Positions 1 through 7,011 of a DNA stretch of 10,195 nucleotides are shown here, one piece after another. A program made the position numbers and the translations under genes. Source of the DNA: Chloracidobacterium sp. UBA7659 (GTDB taxonomy: Bacteria > Acidobacteriota > Blastocatellia > Pyrinomonadales > Pyrinomonadaceae); NCBI GenBank assembly GCA_002483395.1, contig DLHV01000081.1:1-10195 (forward strand), written 5' to 3'. Within the stretch, counting starts at the first letter, position 1; each line of letters opens with the position of its first letter. The notes under the pieces were generated by a model. It made no database searches. It saw nothing but the letters and a program-made list of their open reading frames with translations, and was not told where the DNA came from.

Positions 1-556
1 CCGGCGAAAGAGATTCATTGAATTCGTCGGCAGTATAAGTCGAGTTCGCGATGTGATAATCGAAGCTCGGCACTGTGTAATTGCCGATCACCCGCCTCGC
101 CAACCATTTACCGACGCGGCCTGTCGTCAAAAACGAGTTGATATTATCGTCCATCCGCTCGCACGAGAAATGGACGAGCATCGGGCGTCCGATCTTCTTA
201 AAGTTATTTGTGCGGATCATTGGCCCGATAAAACTGAGCGTGTATTTATCGGTGATCTCAATCATATCGGGCCGCTCTTCGAGCAGGATGCGGCGAATAA
301 TCGTGTCCTTTAGCATATAGTGCCAAGGCATCATCACCCGGTAGCGCGTGTCGATGATCGGCGAATACTTTGCCGGAACATAGTAGACCTTTGCGTATTC
401 GTTTACATCTTCGACAGTTTCCGTTTCGCCCGGAACGATCAGCCGGACAAAGCGTTTATGAATTGCGGCGGCGGCGAGAAGATTGTTGAAAGAGGTGCTG
501 ATGCCGCCCGAATCTTTGTGGTAGTAATTTGTAATGTGGACCGATTTGAGGGGCAT
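1..556 (-). CDS. GT4-type glycosyltransferase, N-terminal part (3' end runs off the window)
   Basis: An open frame of 185 codons runs from ATG at 556 to the window edge with no stop, so only the N-terminal half is present. The start MPLKSVHITNYYHK and the nucleotide-sugar-transferase style signature SGGIS (residues 16-20) align without gaps over most of their length to the complete neighbour at 595-1965. Shared blocks include RLIVPGE, YYV, EERPD/DERPD, SCERMDDN and GNY..P.FD. The neighbour is a GT4 (GT-B fold) retaining glycosyltransferase, so this should be too, but the donor-binding C-terminal domain lies outside the window. It presumably transfers a sugar from an activated donor to a cell-surface glycan or lipid at the cytoplasmic side of the membrane; donor and acceptor cannot be told. 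The gene follows its paralogue after 38 bases, in the same direction. No clear Shine-Dalgarno precedes the ATG; an inverted repeat sits about 10 bases upstream. Confidence 0.85.
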   Translation of the reverse strand, partial: MPLKSVHITNYYHKDSGGISTSFNNLLAAAAIHKRFVRLIVPGETETVEDVNEYAKVYYVPAKYSPIIDTRYRVMMPWHYMLKDTIIRRILLEERPDMIEITDKYTLSFIGPMIRTNNFKKIGRPMLVHFSCERMDDNINSFLTTGRVGKWLARRVIGNYTVPSFDYHIANSTYTADEFNESLSP

Positions 557-566
557 TATGGATTAA

Positions 567-588
567 CCGAACCTTGCGTAAGGTTCGG
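567..588. repeat. Perfect inverted repeat between two tandem glycosyltransferase genes
   Basis: CCGAACCTT, a 4-base loop and AAGGTTCGG form a perfect 9-bp stem. It lies in the 38-base gap between the TGA of the 595-1965 gene and the ATG at 556. On the coding (minus) strand it is followed by TTAATCC rather than a T-run, so it is not a typical intrinsic terminator. An RNA stem protecting the upstream message or tuning translation of the downstream gene is possible. The structure is plain in the sequence; its role is inference. Confidence 0.55.
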
Positions 589-594
589 AGTTTA

Positions 595-1965
595 TCACGT
601 AGAGCAAAGTCGAGTAAAATCGGTTCCTGACGGAGATGCTTTGTAATCGAAGAGTTCGACATTCTCGTTAAATTGAGCGTACATCTTGTCGTATAAGGCG
701 AATATAGCATCGGTAGACGCTTCCCAGGTGTATTTTGCCGAGGTGTTCAGAGCCGATTCAATCCTCATCTTACGATCGGCGTCATCGCTGAAAAGCTCAC
801 ACACGGCCGCGGCGAAAGCCTCTTCGTTGGGATCGGCAAGCCATGCGTTCTTATCGTGTGCATAAGACAAGATTCCGCCGGCATTTGGCGCAACGACCGG
901 CAAACCGGAGGCCATCGCCTCGAGCGGCGTGATGCCAAACGGTTCGCGAGGATTCGGATGGACAAAAGCGTCGCAATTAGCAAACAGATCGGCGAGTCGC
1001 TCACGATCGCTGACCTGACCGAGCATTTTCACCGCACCCGGCGCAAGTTTTTCACACTCCGCGGCAAGAGCGTCCATTCCCGGCCCCGAACCGGCAACGA
1101 CAAGCTTAAAGTTTTTTGCCGGATCATTCGCCAGCTTGTGCATCATCTTCGGCAAAAGGCCAACGTTCTTTTCAGGCGAGATCCGCCCGGCATACAGCAA
1201 AACCTTTGTATCGGCGGGAAGATCATATTCAGCCATCAGCCTTTGCCGCATCCCGCTATTTCGCCGCGAGATCGAAAAAAAATCGTTGTCCACACCGCAT
1301 TGATTAACAAAAAGCCGATCCTTCAAGGCGACCTTCGGCGCTCGCAGCCATCGCCAGCAGAAATTGAAAAAGGTGCTCGATCGGCGAGGATTTCTTTCAG
1401 GCGCGACGGCGTCGATCATTTCCTGTCCGGTATAGGCGGAATTAGCGAGATGAAAATCGAACATGGGAATGTTGTAGTTTCCCATGTACCGGCGGACCAG
1501 CCAATTTACTATGCGGCCTTTTGCGATGAACGAGCTAACATTGTCGTCCATCCGCTCGCATGAAGTGTGCACCAGAACGGGACGCTGTAAGGAAACATTC
1601 ATTATGTGTTTCCGCAGCAGTCCGGCCATTAAGTTCAAAGTGTATTTTTCCCCGATTTCGATCAGGTCCGGCCTTTCGTCGCGCAAGATCGCCTTAATCG
1701 GCGAGCTGTCGAAAATGTATGTCTTCCACGGCAGCATCAGCCGGTAGCGCTTGTCGAAGACGGGCGAGTAATTGGCCTTAACATAGTAGATACGCCCAAA
1801 TTCGCCTACTTCCTCGACCGATGACTGCTCCCCGGGGACTATTAGCCGGACATGACGGCGGCGGCGGTTAGCCGCTTCCAGCAACTTGTTATACGCGATG
1901 CTGATTCCCCCGGACGACTTGTGATAATAGTTCGTAATGTGAACTGATTTTAGTGGCTCGGTCAT
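595..1965 (-). CDS. GT4-family glycosyltransferase
   Basis: This 456-residue protein has the layout of GT4 (GT-B) retaining glycosyltransferases. The N-terminal acceptor domain carries the glycine signature SGGIS at residues 18-22. The C-terminal donor domain has AGRISPEKN (residues 259-267), VVAGSGPG (289-296), and the EX7E motif with E341 and E349, followed by AMASGLPVVAPNAGG. The Arg and Lys of GRISPEKN and the two Glu are the residues that in this family contact the donor phosphates and sugar. It probably builds a surface polysaccharide or glycolipid; sugar and acceptor are not deducible. An in-frame TAA immediately precedes the ATG at 1965, which fixes the furthest possible start, although no strong Shine-Dalgarno is visible. 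About 30 residues after residue 425 (FNENVELF onwards) look like a non-conserved tail. It lies 52 bases after the preceding GT gene and 38 bases before a close paralogue (1-556). Confidence 0.93.
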   Translation of the reverse strand: MTEPLKSVHITNYYHKSSGGISIAYNKLLEAANRRRRHVRLIVPGEQSSVEEVGEFGRIYYVKANYSPVFDKRYRLMLPWKTYIFDSSPIKAILRDERPDLIEIGEKYTLNLMAGLLRKHIMNVSLQRPVLVHTSCERMDDNVSSFIAKGRIVNWLVRRYMGNYNIPMFDFHLANSAYTGQEMIDAVAPERNPRRSSTFFNFCWRWLRAPKVALKDRLFVNQCGVDNDFFSISRRNSGMRQRLMAEYDLPADTKVLLYAGRISPEKNVGLLPKMMHKLANDPAKNFKLVVAGSGPGMDALAAECEKLAPGAVKMLGQVSDRERLADLFANCDAFVHPNPREPFGITPLEAMASGLPVVAPNAGGILSYAHDKNAWLADPNEEAFAAAVCELFSDDADRKMRIESALNTSAKYTWEASTDAIFALYDKMYAQFNENVELFDYKASPSGTDFTRLCST

Positions 1966-2017
1966 TTAACTTTTGTAGTTACGCTCATTTGATTCGATGT
2001 GCGCGAGGTTCGTTCGC

Positions 2018-3208
2018 TCATGCCCGAACTTTCTTACTGTACGAAGAGCATGTGCTGTAATAGCCGTAAGTTTTTTGAAATATTGCGTTCCACGAATGGT
2101 CCACAGCGAAGCTCCGAGCCGCCATGCCCATCGGTTTCAAAACGTCCCTTGCTCTTATGATCTCCGCTATCTTGACCGCCAACTCGGTCTCAGTTTCCGT
2201 GATAAAGCCGCTCACGTTGTTTTCGATTAGAAATTTCGGCCCGCCGACCGGGAATGCGATAGCCGGCACTCCCGACGCCATCGCTTCCAGGACGACATTG
2301 GCAAACGCGTCGGTAAGCGACGGAAAGACGAACAGGTCCATATTGGCAAACGCCTCGGCCACAGCTCCGCAGCGAATCTCACCTGTGAATTCGGCATTCG
2401 TGAGGTTCTTCTCCAGCCACGGGCGTTCATCGCCGTCACCAACGATGAGAAACTTATAATTGCTAACTCCGGCGGCTTTGAGAGCGGCGTCGAGGCGCCC
2501 TAGAGCACGCACATTTTTTTCAGGCCGCAGCCGGCCAACGAATCCGAGAACGATTTCCTTGTCTTCGCTACACCGCGTTCGCTTCTCGGGCGACAGGCTG
2601 TCAATATCCACGCCGCGCCGCAGGAGAAAGGACGGCCGCTTTGTCATCCGGCCGATCTCGTCCACCAGATCTTGATTAGGCGCGAGCTGCATCTGCGCCA
2701 GAAAATAAAGGCGCATCAAGCCGAACATTGTTGCTCGTTCAACCGCATGGCCGATCTTCTTCCTAAACGAGTCGGGGAGCCATCGACCGAGACAAAGTAG
2801 GCGTTCGGCGGCGTATTCGTGTGTATTTGTATGCCAGGTCGCGACTGCGGGGATATTCATGAAATGGGCGTGAAGGAACCCGAACTGGCTAATATCGTTC
2901 AAGCCGGTCAGATGAATCACGTCGGCACCGAAATCCTCAAGTGTCTTTTTGACCAGCCCGCGGTTTCGCCAAAGCAGCGGATCGTATTTCAGATCACCGT
3001 CAAGCGGAATCGAGGCTCGGTTGCGCTTGAGGTCCAGAAACTTTACCGAACCGTCCGTCGTAAGTCTGGTTTCGTCGCCTGACCTGACACACAAAAGCGG
3101 ACGATCATTCTCCTTCGCAAACGCCGTTAGACGCCGCAGAAAATTCGCGGCGCCGTTAATTTCATGGTATGTGTCGGCAAACAGAGCTACCCGCGGTGAT
3201 CCAATCAT
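2018..3208 (-). CDS. GT4-family glycosyltransferase (paralogue of the 3973-5172 gene)
   Basis: The 396-residue protein is a two-domain GT-B enzyme. The N-terminal segment RVALFADTYHEINGAA (residues 6-21) resembles the FxDxYxPxxNGV start of GT4 lipid-glycan glycosyltransferases such as the MgtA/PimB/SqdX type. WHTN is at 125-128. The donor domain has FVGRLRPEKNV (223-233), LIVGDGDER (254-262) and FPSLTDAFANVVLEA (295-309). Here the usual EX7E motif is DX7E (D300, E308), and the glycine normally after Phe is Ala303. The resemblance to lipid-linked mannosyl or sulfoquinovosyl transferases is only at family level, so I do not name a substrate. It aligns nearly end to end with the 3973-5172 product, with roughly half the residues identical by eye. 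ATG 3208 has AAGG six bases upstream. The 160-base upstream gap may hold a promoter. The last dozen residues (CSSYSKKVRA) look non-conserved. Confidence 0.93.
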   Translation of the reverse strand: MIGSPRVALFADTYHEINGAANFLRRLTAFAKENDRPLLCVRSGDETRLTTDGSVKFLDLKRNRASIPLDGDLKYDPLLWRNRGLVKKTLEDFGADVIHLTGLNDISQFGFLHAHFMNIPAVATWHTNTHEYAAERLLCLGRWLPDSFRKKIGHAVERATMFGLMRLYFLAQMQLAPNQDLVDEIGRMTKRPSFLLRRGVDIDSLSPEKRTRCSEDKEIVLGFVGRLRPEKNVRALGRLDAALKAAGVSNYKFLIVGDGDERPWLEKNLTNAEFTGEIRCGAVAEAFANMDLFVFPSLTDAFANVVLEAMASGVPAIAFPVGGPKFLIENNVSGFITETETELAVKIAEIIRARDVLKPMGMAARSFAVDHSWNAIFQKTYGYYSTCSSYSKKVRA

Positions 3209-3223
3209 TTCGAACCTTAAAAC

Positions 3224-3262
3224 TCTATATCACAAGTCCGCCTTAAACTCGGCCTTTTTTTT
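3224..3262 (-). promoter_or_regulatory. Possible promoter before the 2018-3208 glycosyltransferase
   Basis: On the minus strand an extended -10-like TGATATAGA (3232-3224) lies 15 bases upstream of the ATG at 3208. It is preceded further up by a run of eight A (3262-3255), placed like an UP element. No good -35 hexamer is present. The same gap has two imperfect direct copies of GAGTTTAAGG / GAGTTTTAAGG, about 26 bases apart. This is weak evidence only; sigma-factor consensus in the host is unknown. Confidence 0.22.
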
Positions 3263-3368
3263 CGTCAGTCTAGATAGTCTTGTCAGACGCCGCAGTGACG
3301 TCTATCACGCGAAAAGGAGCACGAGCGAGAATCGCCAATGGATTGGCTTTTTGGGCTAGAACCGCAAA

Positions 3369-3980
3369 CTAATGCGACGGCCTTTTCTTAGATTTACGCC
3401 AAGTCCAAATTAAGGGGAATGAAATGAATTCAAAAGCCAGCCAGGGCATCCGGCTCAGATCGCGCCAAATAGATTGCTGGCTCTCGTCTTTTACCAGCAA
3501 AGCTCCGCGACGCATTGCGAAAAGATTGAATACCGCCGATATTGCCGAAACAAAGACCGATATCGCGATTGCTTTGCCTTTTCCGCTTACACCGGTCTGA
3601 TTATCATAAACCGTTTGCACCCCAAATTCCATAAGGTGGCTAACCGTTGCCAGCACAAGCGGAACGGTCAAAACGGCATGCCACGGCGGTTCGACCTTGC
3701 TAAACGACTGAATTATAGCACCATTCACGCCGCCAAAAACAAACCGGAATATCGACTGGGCGATGGCGGCACCAACCGCCAATTTCAGACCATCCTTCTT
3801 AAATACGTAGGAGAAGAAAAAGATGGGAGCGCGGAGTAAGGAGCTGAGCACCGCCGCCTTCCAGTTCCAACGCAAAACAAGCGTCTCTATCGGATGGTGC
3901 AGGAGATAGACCAGTACTTCAAAAACGCTGGTTCGGCCCTCGGCTATTTGTTCCGCGTAAAATTGTTCGGATTCAATCAT
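3369..3980 (-). CDS. Multi-pass membrane protein of unknown family
   Basis: I do not recognise this 203-residue protein. It starts with a short charged stretch, then shows about five hydrophobic segments at roughly residues 42-60, 66-85, 101-121, 136-155 and 177-195, and ends in a basic tail (RKSKKRPSH). This fits an inner-membrane protein with several spans. Possible local features are the aromatic/histidine segment LLHHPIETLVLRWNWKAA (residues 26-43) and an FGGVNGAII stretch (82-90) with small residues inside a span. Its ATG at 3980 overlaps the end of the upstream glycosyltransferase gene by 8 bases, so the two are probably translationally coupled and made in fixed ratio. Sitting between two paralogous GT4 genes, it may anchor the enzymes, supply or carry a lipid-linked substrate, or be a transport component; none of this is shown by motif. 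The following 160 bases hold no gene. Confidence 0.85.
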   Translation of the reverse strand: MIESEQFYAEQIAEGRTSVFEVLVYLLHHPIETLVLRWNWKAAVLSSLLRAPIFFFSYVFKKDGLKLAVGAAIAQSIFRFVFGGVNGAIIQSFSKVEPPWHAVLTVPLVLATVSHLMEFGVQTVYDNQTGVSGKGKAIAISVFVSAISAVFNLFAMRRGALLVKDESQQSIWRDLSRMPWLAFEFISFPLIWTWRKSKKRPSH

Positions 3981-5172
3981 GTATCTTTGACGCCTTAGCC
4001 AAATTTTCGAGCCTTATCGTCTCCCTGTAGCCTTCGTAGACACCTTCAAAGATCGAATCCCAGGATCGCGACATCGCATTTTCGCGTGAGATCGCCTTCA
4101 TTGTCCCGAGTTTCTCACGGTCATCGTATAGTTCGGTCGAGTACTTTACAAAATCTTCGAAGTTCGCGGCGACAAAACCTGTTTCACCATGGCGCACGAT
4201 GTATTTCGGACCGCCTTTGTCCGATACGATCACCGGAACGCCCGACGCATGTGCCTCCTGGGCAACGTTTCCAAACGCATCCGTTTCTGAGGGAAACACG
4301 AAAACATCCATGTTAGCATACGCCTCCGCCAATTGCTCTCCGTCGATAAAACCCGTAAACTCGGCCGTTTTCATATTGGACTGCAAATATTCGCGTTCGT
4401 TTCCTTCGCCGACAACGAGGAATTTGATATTCGTTCGTCCCGATTCGAGAAGCGCCTTTTCGAGGTCTATCAACATCCGCACATTCTTCTCGGCACGAAG
4501 GCGGCCGACAAAGCCGTACCGGAATACACTGTCGTTCACCGTACGTTTCTCCGGTCTGAATATCTCGGTGTCGACTCCGCGTTCCATTATCCGCGATTCG
4601 CGTCCTGTCCCGCGTCCGAGTTCTTCGACCAACTCCTTGTTCGGTGAGAGGATGACCTTCGGCATCTTGTAATACAGGATGGCTCCGTTCTTTATCCTCC
4701 GCTCCGCAAAACCTGAGATCGCGGACACAGTTGACTTCGGCAAAAATCGGAGTATTCGCTCAAGGCGGCTCGCGGCGAATTCGTCGATGTTCGTATGCCA
4801 GGAACCGAGAAGCGGCAACTGAAGCTTCCACGCAAGGTATACGCCGATAATGCTGACGTCATTGACGCCCGTTATGTGCAGCACATCCGGTTTGAACTCG
4901 AGTATCTGGCGAAGCACACGGTTCACGTGGCGTTGAAAAAACGGGTCGTAGGCGAGATCCTCGTCCAGGCTAATCGATAGCGGCGAGCGTTTTAGGGCGA
5001 GGTGCGTGACACTGCCCTCGGTCGTGAGGCCGGCTTTGGGGCCTGCGTGAATACACAAGAAAGGGAGGTTATTACGACCGGCATATTTGACCAGCCGCCT
5101 GCATGTCATCGCCGCTCCGTTTACTTCTAGATATGAATCAGCAAAGAACGCGACGCGCAATTGTTTCTCCAC
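3973..5172 (-). CDS. GT4-family glycosyltransferase
   Basis: The 399-residue protein is a GT4 (GT-B) glycosyltransferase. The N-terminal segment RVAFFADSYLEVNGAA occupies residues 6-21 and WHTN 125-128. The donor half has RGVDTEIF (198-205), YGFVGRLRAEKNV (219-231), FLVVGEGNER (251-260), and FPSETDAFGNVAQEAHASGVPV (293-314). The first acid of the EX7E motif is Asp298, with Glu306 as partner, as in some GT4 enzymes that act on lipid acceptors. The predicted start is GTG at 5172; GGGG lies a few bases upstream as a weak ribosome site, and a TTG lies four codons further on. Its 3' end overlaps the membrane protein gene by 8 bases. A closely similar enzyme is encoded at 2018-3208. It is preceded by a PHP phosphoesterase after 112 bases. 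Its likely role is sugar transfer in surface glycan or glycolipid assembly; the specific sugar is unknown. Confidence 0.93.
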   Translation of the reverse strand: MEKQLRVAFFADSYLEVNGAAMTCRRLVKYAGRNNLPFLCIHAGPKAGLTTEGSVTHLALKRSPLSISLDEDLAYDPFFQRHVNRVLRQILEFKPDVLHITGVNDVSIIGVYLAWKLQLPLLGSWHTNIDEFAASRLERILRFLPKSTVSAISGFAERRIKNGAILYYKMPKVILSPNKELVEELGRGTGRESRIMERGVDTEIFRPEKRTVNDSVFRYGFVGRLRAEKNVRMLIDLEKALLESGRTNIKFLVVGEGNEREYLQSNMKTAEFTGFIDGEQLAEAYANMDVFVFPSETDAFGNVAQEAHASGVPVIVSDKGGPKYIVRHGETGFVAANFEDFVKYSTELYDDREKLGTMKAISRENAMSRSWDSIFEGVYEGYRETIRLENLAKASKIHD

Positions 5173-5194
5173 AAAAACCCCAAAAAACTATGAA

Positions 5195-5212
5195 TGGCGG
5201 GTAAGCCCGCCA
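5195..5212 (-). promoter_or_regulatory. GC-rich hairpin upstream of a glycosyltransferase gene
   Basis: TGGCGGG and CCCGCCA form a 7-bp perfect stem around a 4-base loop in the 112-base gap between the PHP gene and the GT4 gene. On the coding strand the hairpin is followed, after ATTCATAG, by six T and then GGGG and five T just before the GTG start. The order GC stem then T-run resembles a weak intrinsic terminator or attenuator, but the T-run is about eight bases from the stem, so the call is tentative. The rest of the gap is AT-rich on the PHP side, with two T6 runs on the coding strand. Confidence 0.3.
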
Positions 5213-5284
5213 AATCGGAATACAGGCAAAATGCCCGCTGTGAACATAAGATGATAAAAAACCGAAAAAAGCCGTCAGCTGACA

Positions 5285-6514
5285 TCAGGAAACCGTGCCC
5301 GACGACAGACTCCGTGAAATTTCGTCCAGATCGATGATCTCGAAACTCGTTTTTGCGGCGTCACGCGGCACACGGTCCTTTTTGCTTCGTGCCAGGCGAA
5401 ACGCCGGACGCATCGTCGGGCTTCCCAGAAATCCGAGTGTCCAAATAGCTGCTCTAAGCCATTTCGGGCCGCCGAGACGCCAGCCGTGCGACGCAAGCGA
5501 GCGAACGCCCTGTCCATCACCGCTATCGAAAAACACGCGTTCAAACCATTTTTGCCGGCCTTCGGGATATTCGGGATAGTGCTTCAGAATCTCCGCAAAC
5601 GACTGCATTTGCCGTGAGTGCAGCGGCTGCTCATATTCGGGCATCAGAACGACTTCGCTTTTTTTCTCGACCCGTATCTCGTGCACGAACTCCTCGAATG
5701 TATCGGCGTTTGTCAGATTGATTACCGTATTCGGTTTGCAGCCGTGGCGGTCGCCACCCGTCGCGATAGGAATACCGAGGGCTTCGGCCATCTCGATAAC
5801 CAATTTGTTTTCCGACCACGTCCGAAAACCGTTGATCTCAAAAGCATGTATCCACCGCCCGTGAGTTTTGATAAATTCCTTTAGAAGGGCCTCGTGCTTT
5901 TCCGCCCCGACCAATTCGATGTCCCAGATCGGATGATTTAGGATAACGAGCACTCCCGGAAGTTCATGCAGCATCGAAAACATCTCCTGCAGCTTCTCGT
6001 TCGAATGGTTTTCCTTTACAAACGTATACTCCAAAAGCGTTTTCGTTGTCTCGACCGCTCTGTCCGGCGGCAGGTTGTGAACGCCGACGTGGAAAAAGCC
6101 GTATTCGAAAGGGACGGTCCATTCAAGTGAGATCGGAGCGAGTTTGTTTTCCTGGTTCCGGTTAACTTCGAGGTTCGCGTCGATGCTGTCGTGGTCGGTT
6201 ATCGAAACGATGGCTTCCAGCCCGGCATTTGCGATCTGCTGTTTTTCAATATCGTAAACGGACTGGCCGGTCATCGGCGGCGACCAGTGGGAGTTCGAAA
6301 AATCGACAGCCTTGCCTTCTCTTTCCTGATAATTCCTTTTTTCTTTTTGCCAAAAGTACGAAATGATTGGAAGCCTGTCAGCGTAATGCGGGATGAAATC
6401 GAGCATTTCCTTGGAATGTTCGGTATGGCAATGGAGAGAGACCCCGGTTTTGGCCTTCGAGGCTAAACTTTCCGCACCTTGCAAAATATGCAGCCGCGTT
6501 TGTTTTAAATTCAT
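5285..6514 (-). CDS. PHP-domain metal-dependent phosphoesterase
   Basis: The 409-residue protein shows the ordered motifs of the PHP (polymerase and histidinol phosphatase) superfamily: HCHTEHS (residues 28-34), SITDHDS (104-110), E131 in SLEW, NHP (193-195), E226 in FEING, and GGDRHG (253-258). These supply the His and Asp ligands expected for a di- or tri-metal site that hydrolyses a phosphate ester. The substrate is not evident. Compared with minimal PHP proteins there are long insertions (about 45-95 and 140-180) and an extension of about 120 residues after the last metal motif; this includes a Trp/Gly-rich part (GWRLGGPKWLRAAIWTLGFL, 344-363) that might contact membrane. ATG 6514 has a strong GGAGG five bases upstream. 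The gene heads the run of glycosyltransferases, so it may dephosphorylate a sugar or lipid intermediate of that pathway, which is inference. There is no signal peptide, so it is probably cytoplasmic. Confidence 0.88.
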   Translation of the reverse strand: MNLKQTRLHILQGAESLASKAKTGVSLHCHTEHSKEMLDFIPHYADRLPIISYFWQKEKRNYQEREGKAVDFSNSHWSPPMTGQSVYDIEKQQIANAGLEAIVSITDHDSIDANLEVNRNQENKLAPISLEWTVPFEYGFFHVGVHNLPPDRAVETTKTLLEYTFVKENHSNEKLQEMFSMLHELPGVLVILNHPIWDIELVGAEKHEALLKEFIKTHGRWIHAFEINGFRTWSENKLVIEMAEALGIPIATGGDRHGCKPNTVINLTNADTFEEFVHEIRVEKKSEVVLMPEYEQPLHSRQMQSFAEILKHYPEYPEGRQKWFERVFFDSGDGQGVRSLASHGWRLGGPKWLRAAIWTLGFLGSPTMRPAFRLARSKKDRVPRDAAKTSFEIIDLDEISRSLSSGTVS

Positions 6515-6519
6515 TGCAT

Positions 6520-6524
6520 CCTCC
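6520..6524 (-). promoter_or_regulatory. Strong Shine-Dalgarno for the PHP gene
   Basis: GGAGG sits five bases before the ATG at 6514, the clearest ribosome site in the left-hand cluster. It selects this ATG over the out-of-frame ATG at 6519, which is only one base from the GGAGG. The remaining 43 bases up to the RHS remnant could hold a promoter (TTTACA at 6579-6574, 17 bases, then a poor TAGGTT), but that match is too weak to list by itself. Confidence 0.7.
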
Positions 6525-6567
6525 GTTTTTCCGAGACCACTAAACCTTATAACCTACCAAATAGGCA

Positions 6568-7011
6568 CTAAGATGTAAATTCGCCACGGTTGGTTGGGTG
6601 CTTCGGAAGAGTGTTTCGATGTATGGCGACTTTTCTGTTCAGCGGATCGATCTGTGCCACCGGCGAACCGGCAATGTCATATCTGACCTGCGAAGTGACC
6701 GATGTAACATTATTCGGCACCTCCCATCGCGTCGTCGAGGTCGGATTTCCGCGAATCAGGAATGTCGAACCGTAATTCGCCGTATCGTGGCGGGTTGGAG
6801 TAATGATCTGGTTCGCTTCCTGCGAAAAGTTTCCCTCGTCATAGGCATACGTCACCCGCGAAACCTGTTCCAGATTTTGCGTAACATCGTTCTTTCCCCA
6901 CGCCCGCGTCTCCGCAGGCAGGCCGATGATTCGTTTATCGGTGTAAGTGGTCGAAAGGTTGTAATCCGTCTCGACGCGTTTGATCACATTCGAAAGGCAT
7001 TCACTATTCAC
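6568..7011 (-). pseudogene. Orphan RHS-repeat core fragment
   Basis: From about 7011 leftwards the frame reads as RHS/YD-repeat protein: TDYNLSTTYTDKRIIGLPAETRAW, RVTYAYDEGNFSQEANQ, HDTANYG, RGNPTSTTRWEV, then VRYDIAGSPVAQIDPLNRKV. This style belongs to the interior of an RHS core. The frame extends upstream to an ATG at 7065, but those first 18 residues are only the lipoprotein gene read in another frame. The piece therefore begins abruptly inside the lipoprotein 3' end. After DPLNRKV the expected repeat continuation is lost; the frame ends at TAG 6568 after a short atypical tail, with no toxin domain. A GTG at 7011, overlapping the lipoprotein stop by 8 bases, could in principle start a 147-residue product, but a non-functional remnant is more likely. 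Such displaced fragments are typical downstream of RHS toxin/immunity pairs that have been swapped by recombination. Confidence 0.75.
7001..7010. repeat. Direct repeat, left copy (TCACTATTCA)
   Basis: This ten-base sequence is identical to 7972-7981. The two copies bracket the lipoprotein gene: this one covers its stop codon and the first bases of the RHS remnant, the other lies just after the RHS toxin stop. A chance match of ten bases is expected many times in a 10-kb window, so only the placement at both cassette borders makes it notable. Confidence 0.4.

Noticed and set aside
856..1563. 235-residue plus-strand open frame
   Set aside because: It lies wholly antisense to a clear GT4 gene, has no recognisable domain, and reads as Arg-rich shadow coding.
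1962..1988. Eight-codon reading frame (MSVTTKVK) ending in an ATGA overlap with the 595-1965 start, like a leader peptide
   Set aside because: No Shine-Dalgarno precedes it and such short frames arise readily by chance; comparative evidence would be needed.
3334..3352. GCCAATGGATTGGC followed by five T on the plus strand, resembling an intrinsic terminator
   Set aside because: The usable stem is only 5 bp and it points along the plus strand, where no gene exists; on the coding strand there is no T-run after it.
5274..5283. Palindrome GTCAGCTGAC right after the PHP stop
   Set aside because: It is a perfect 10-base palindrome but leaves no loop for a hairpin and has no partner site; it could be a chance binding-site-like sequence.
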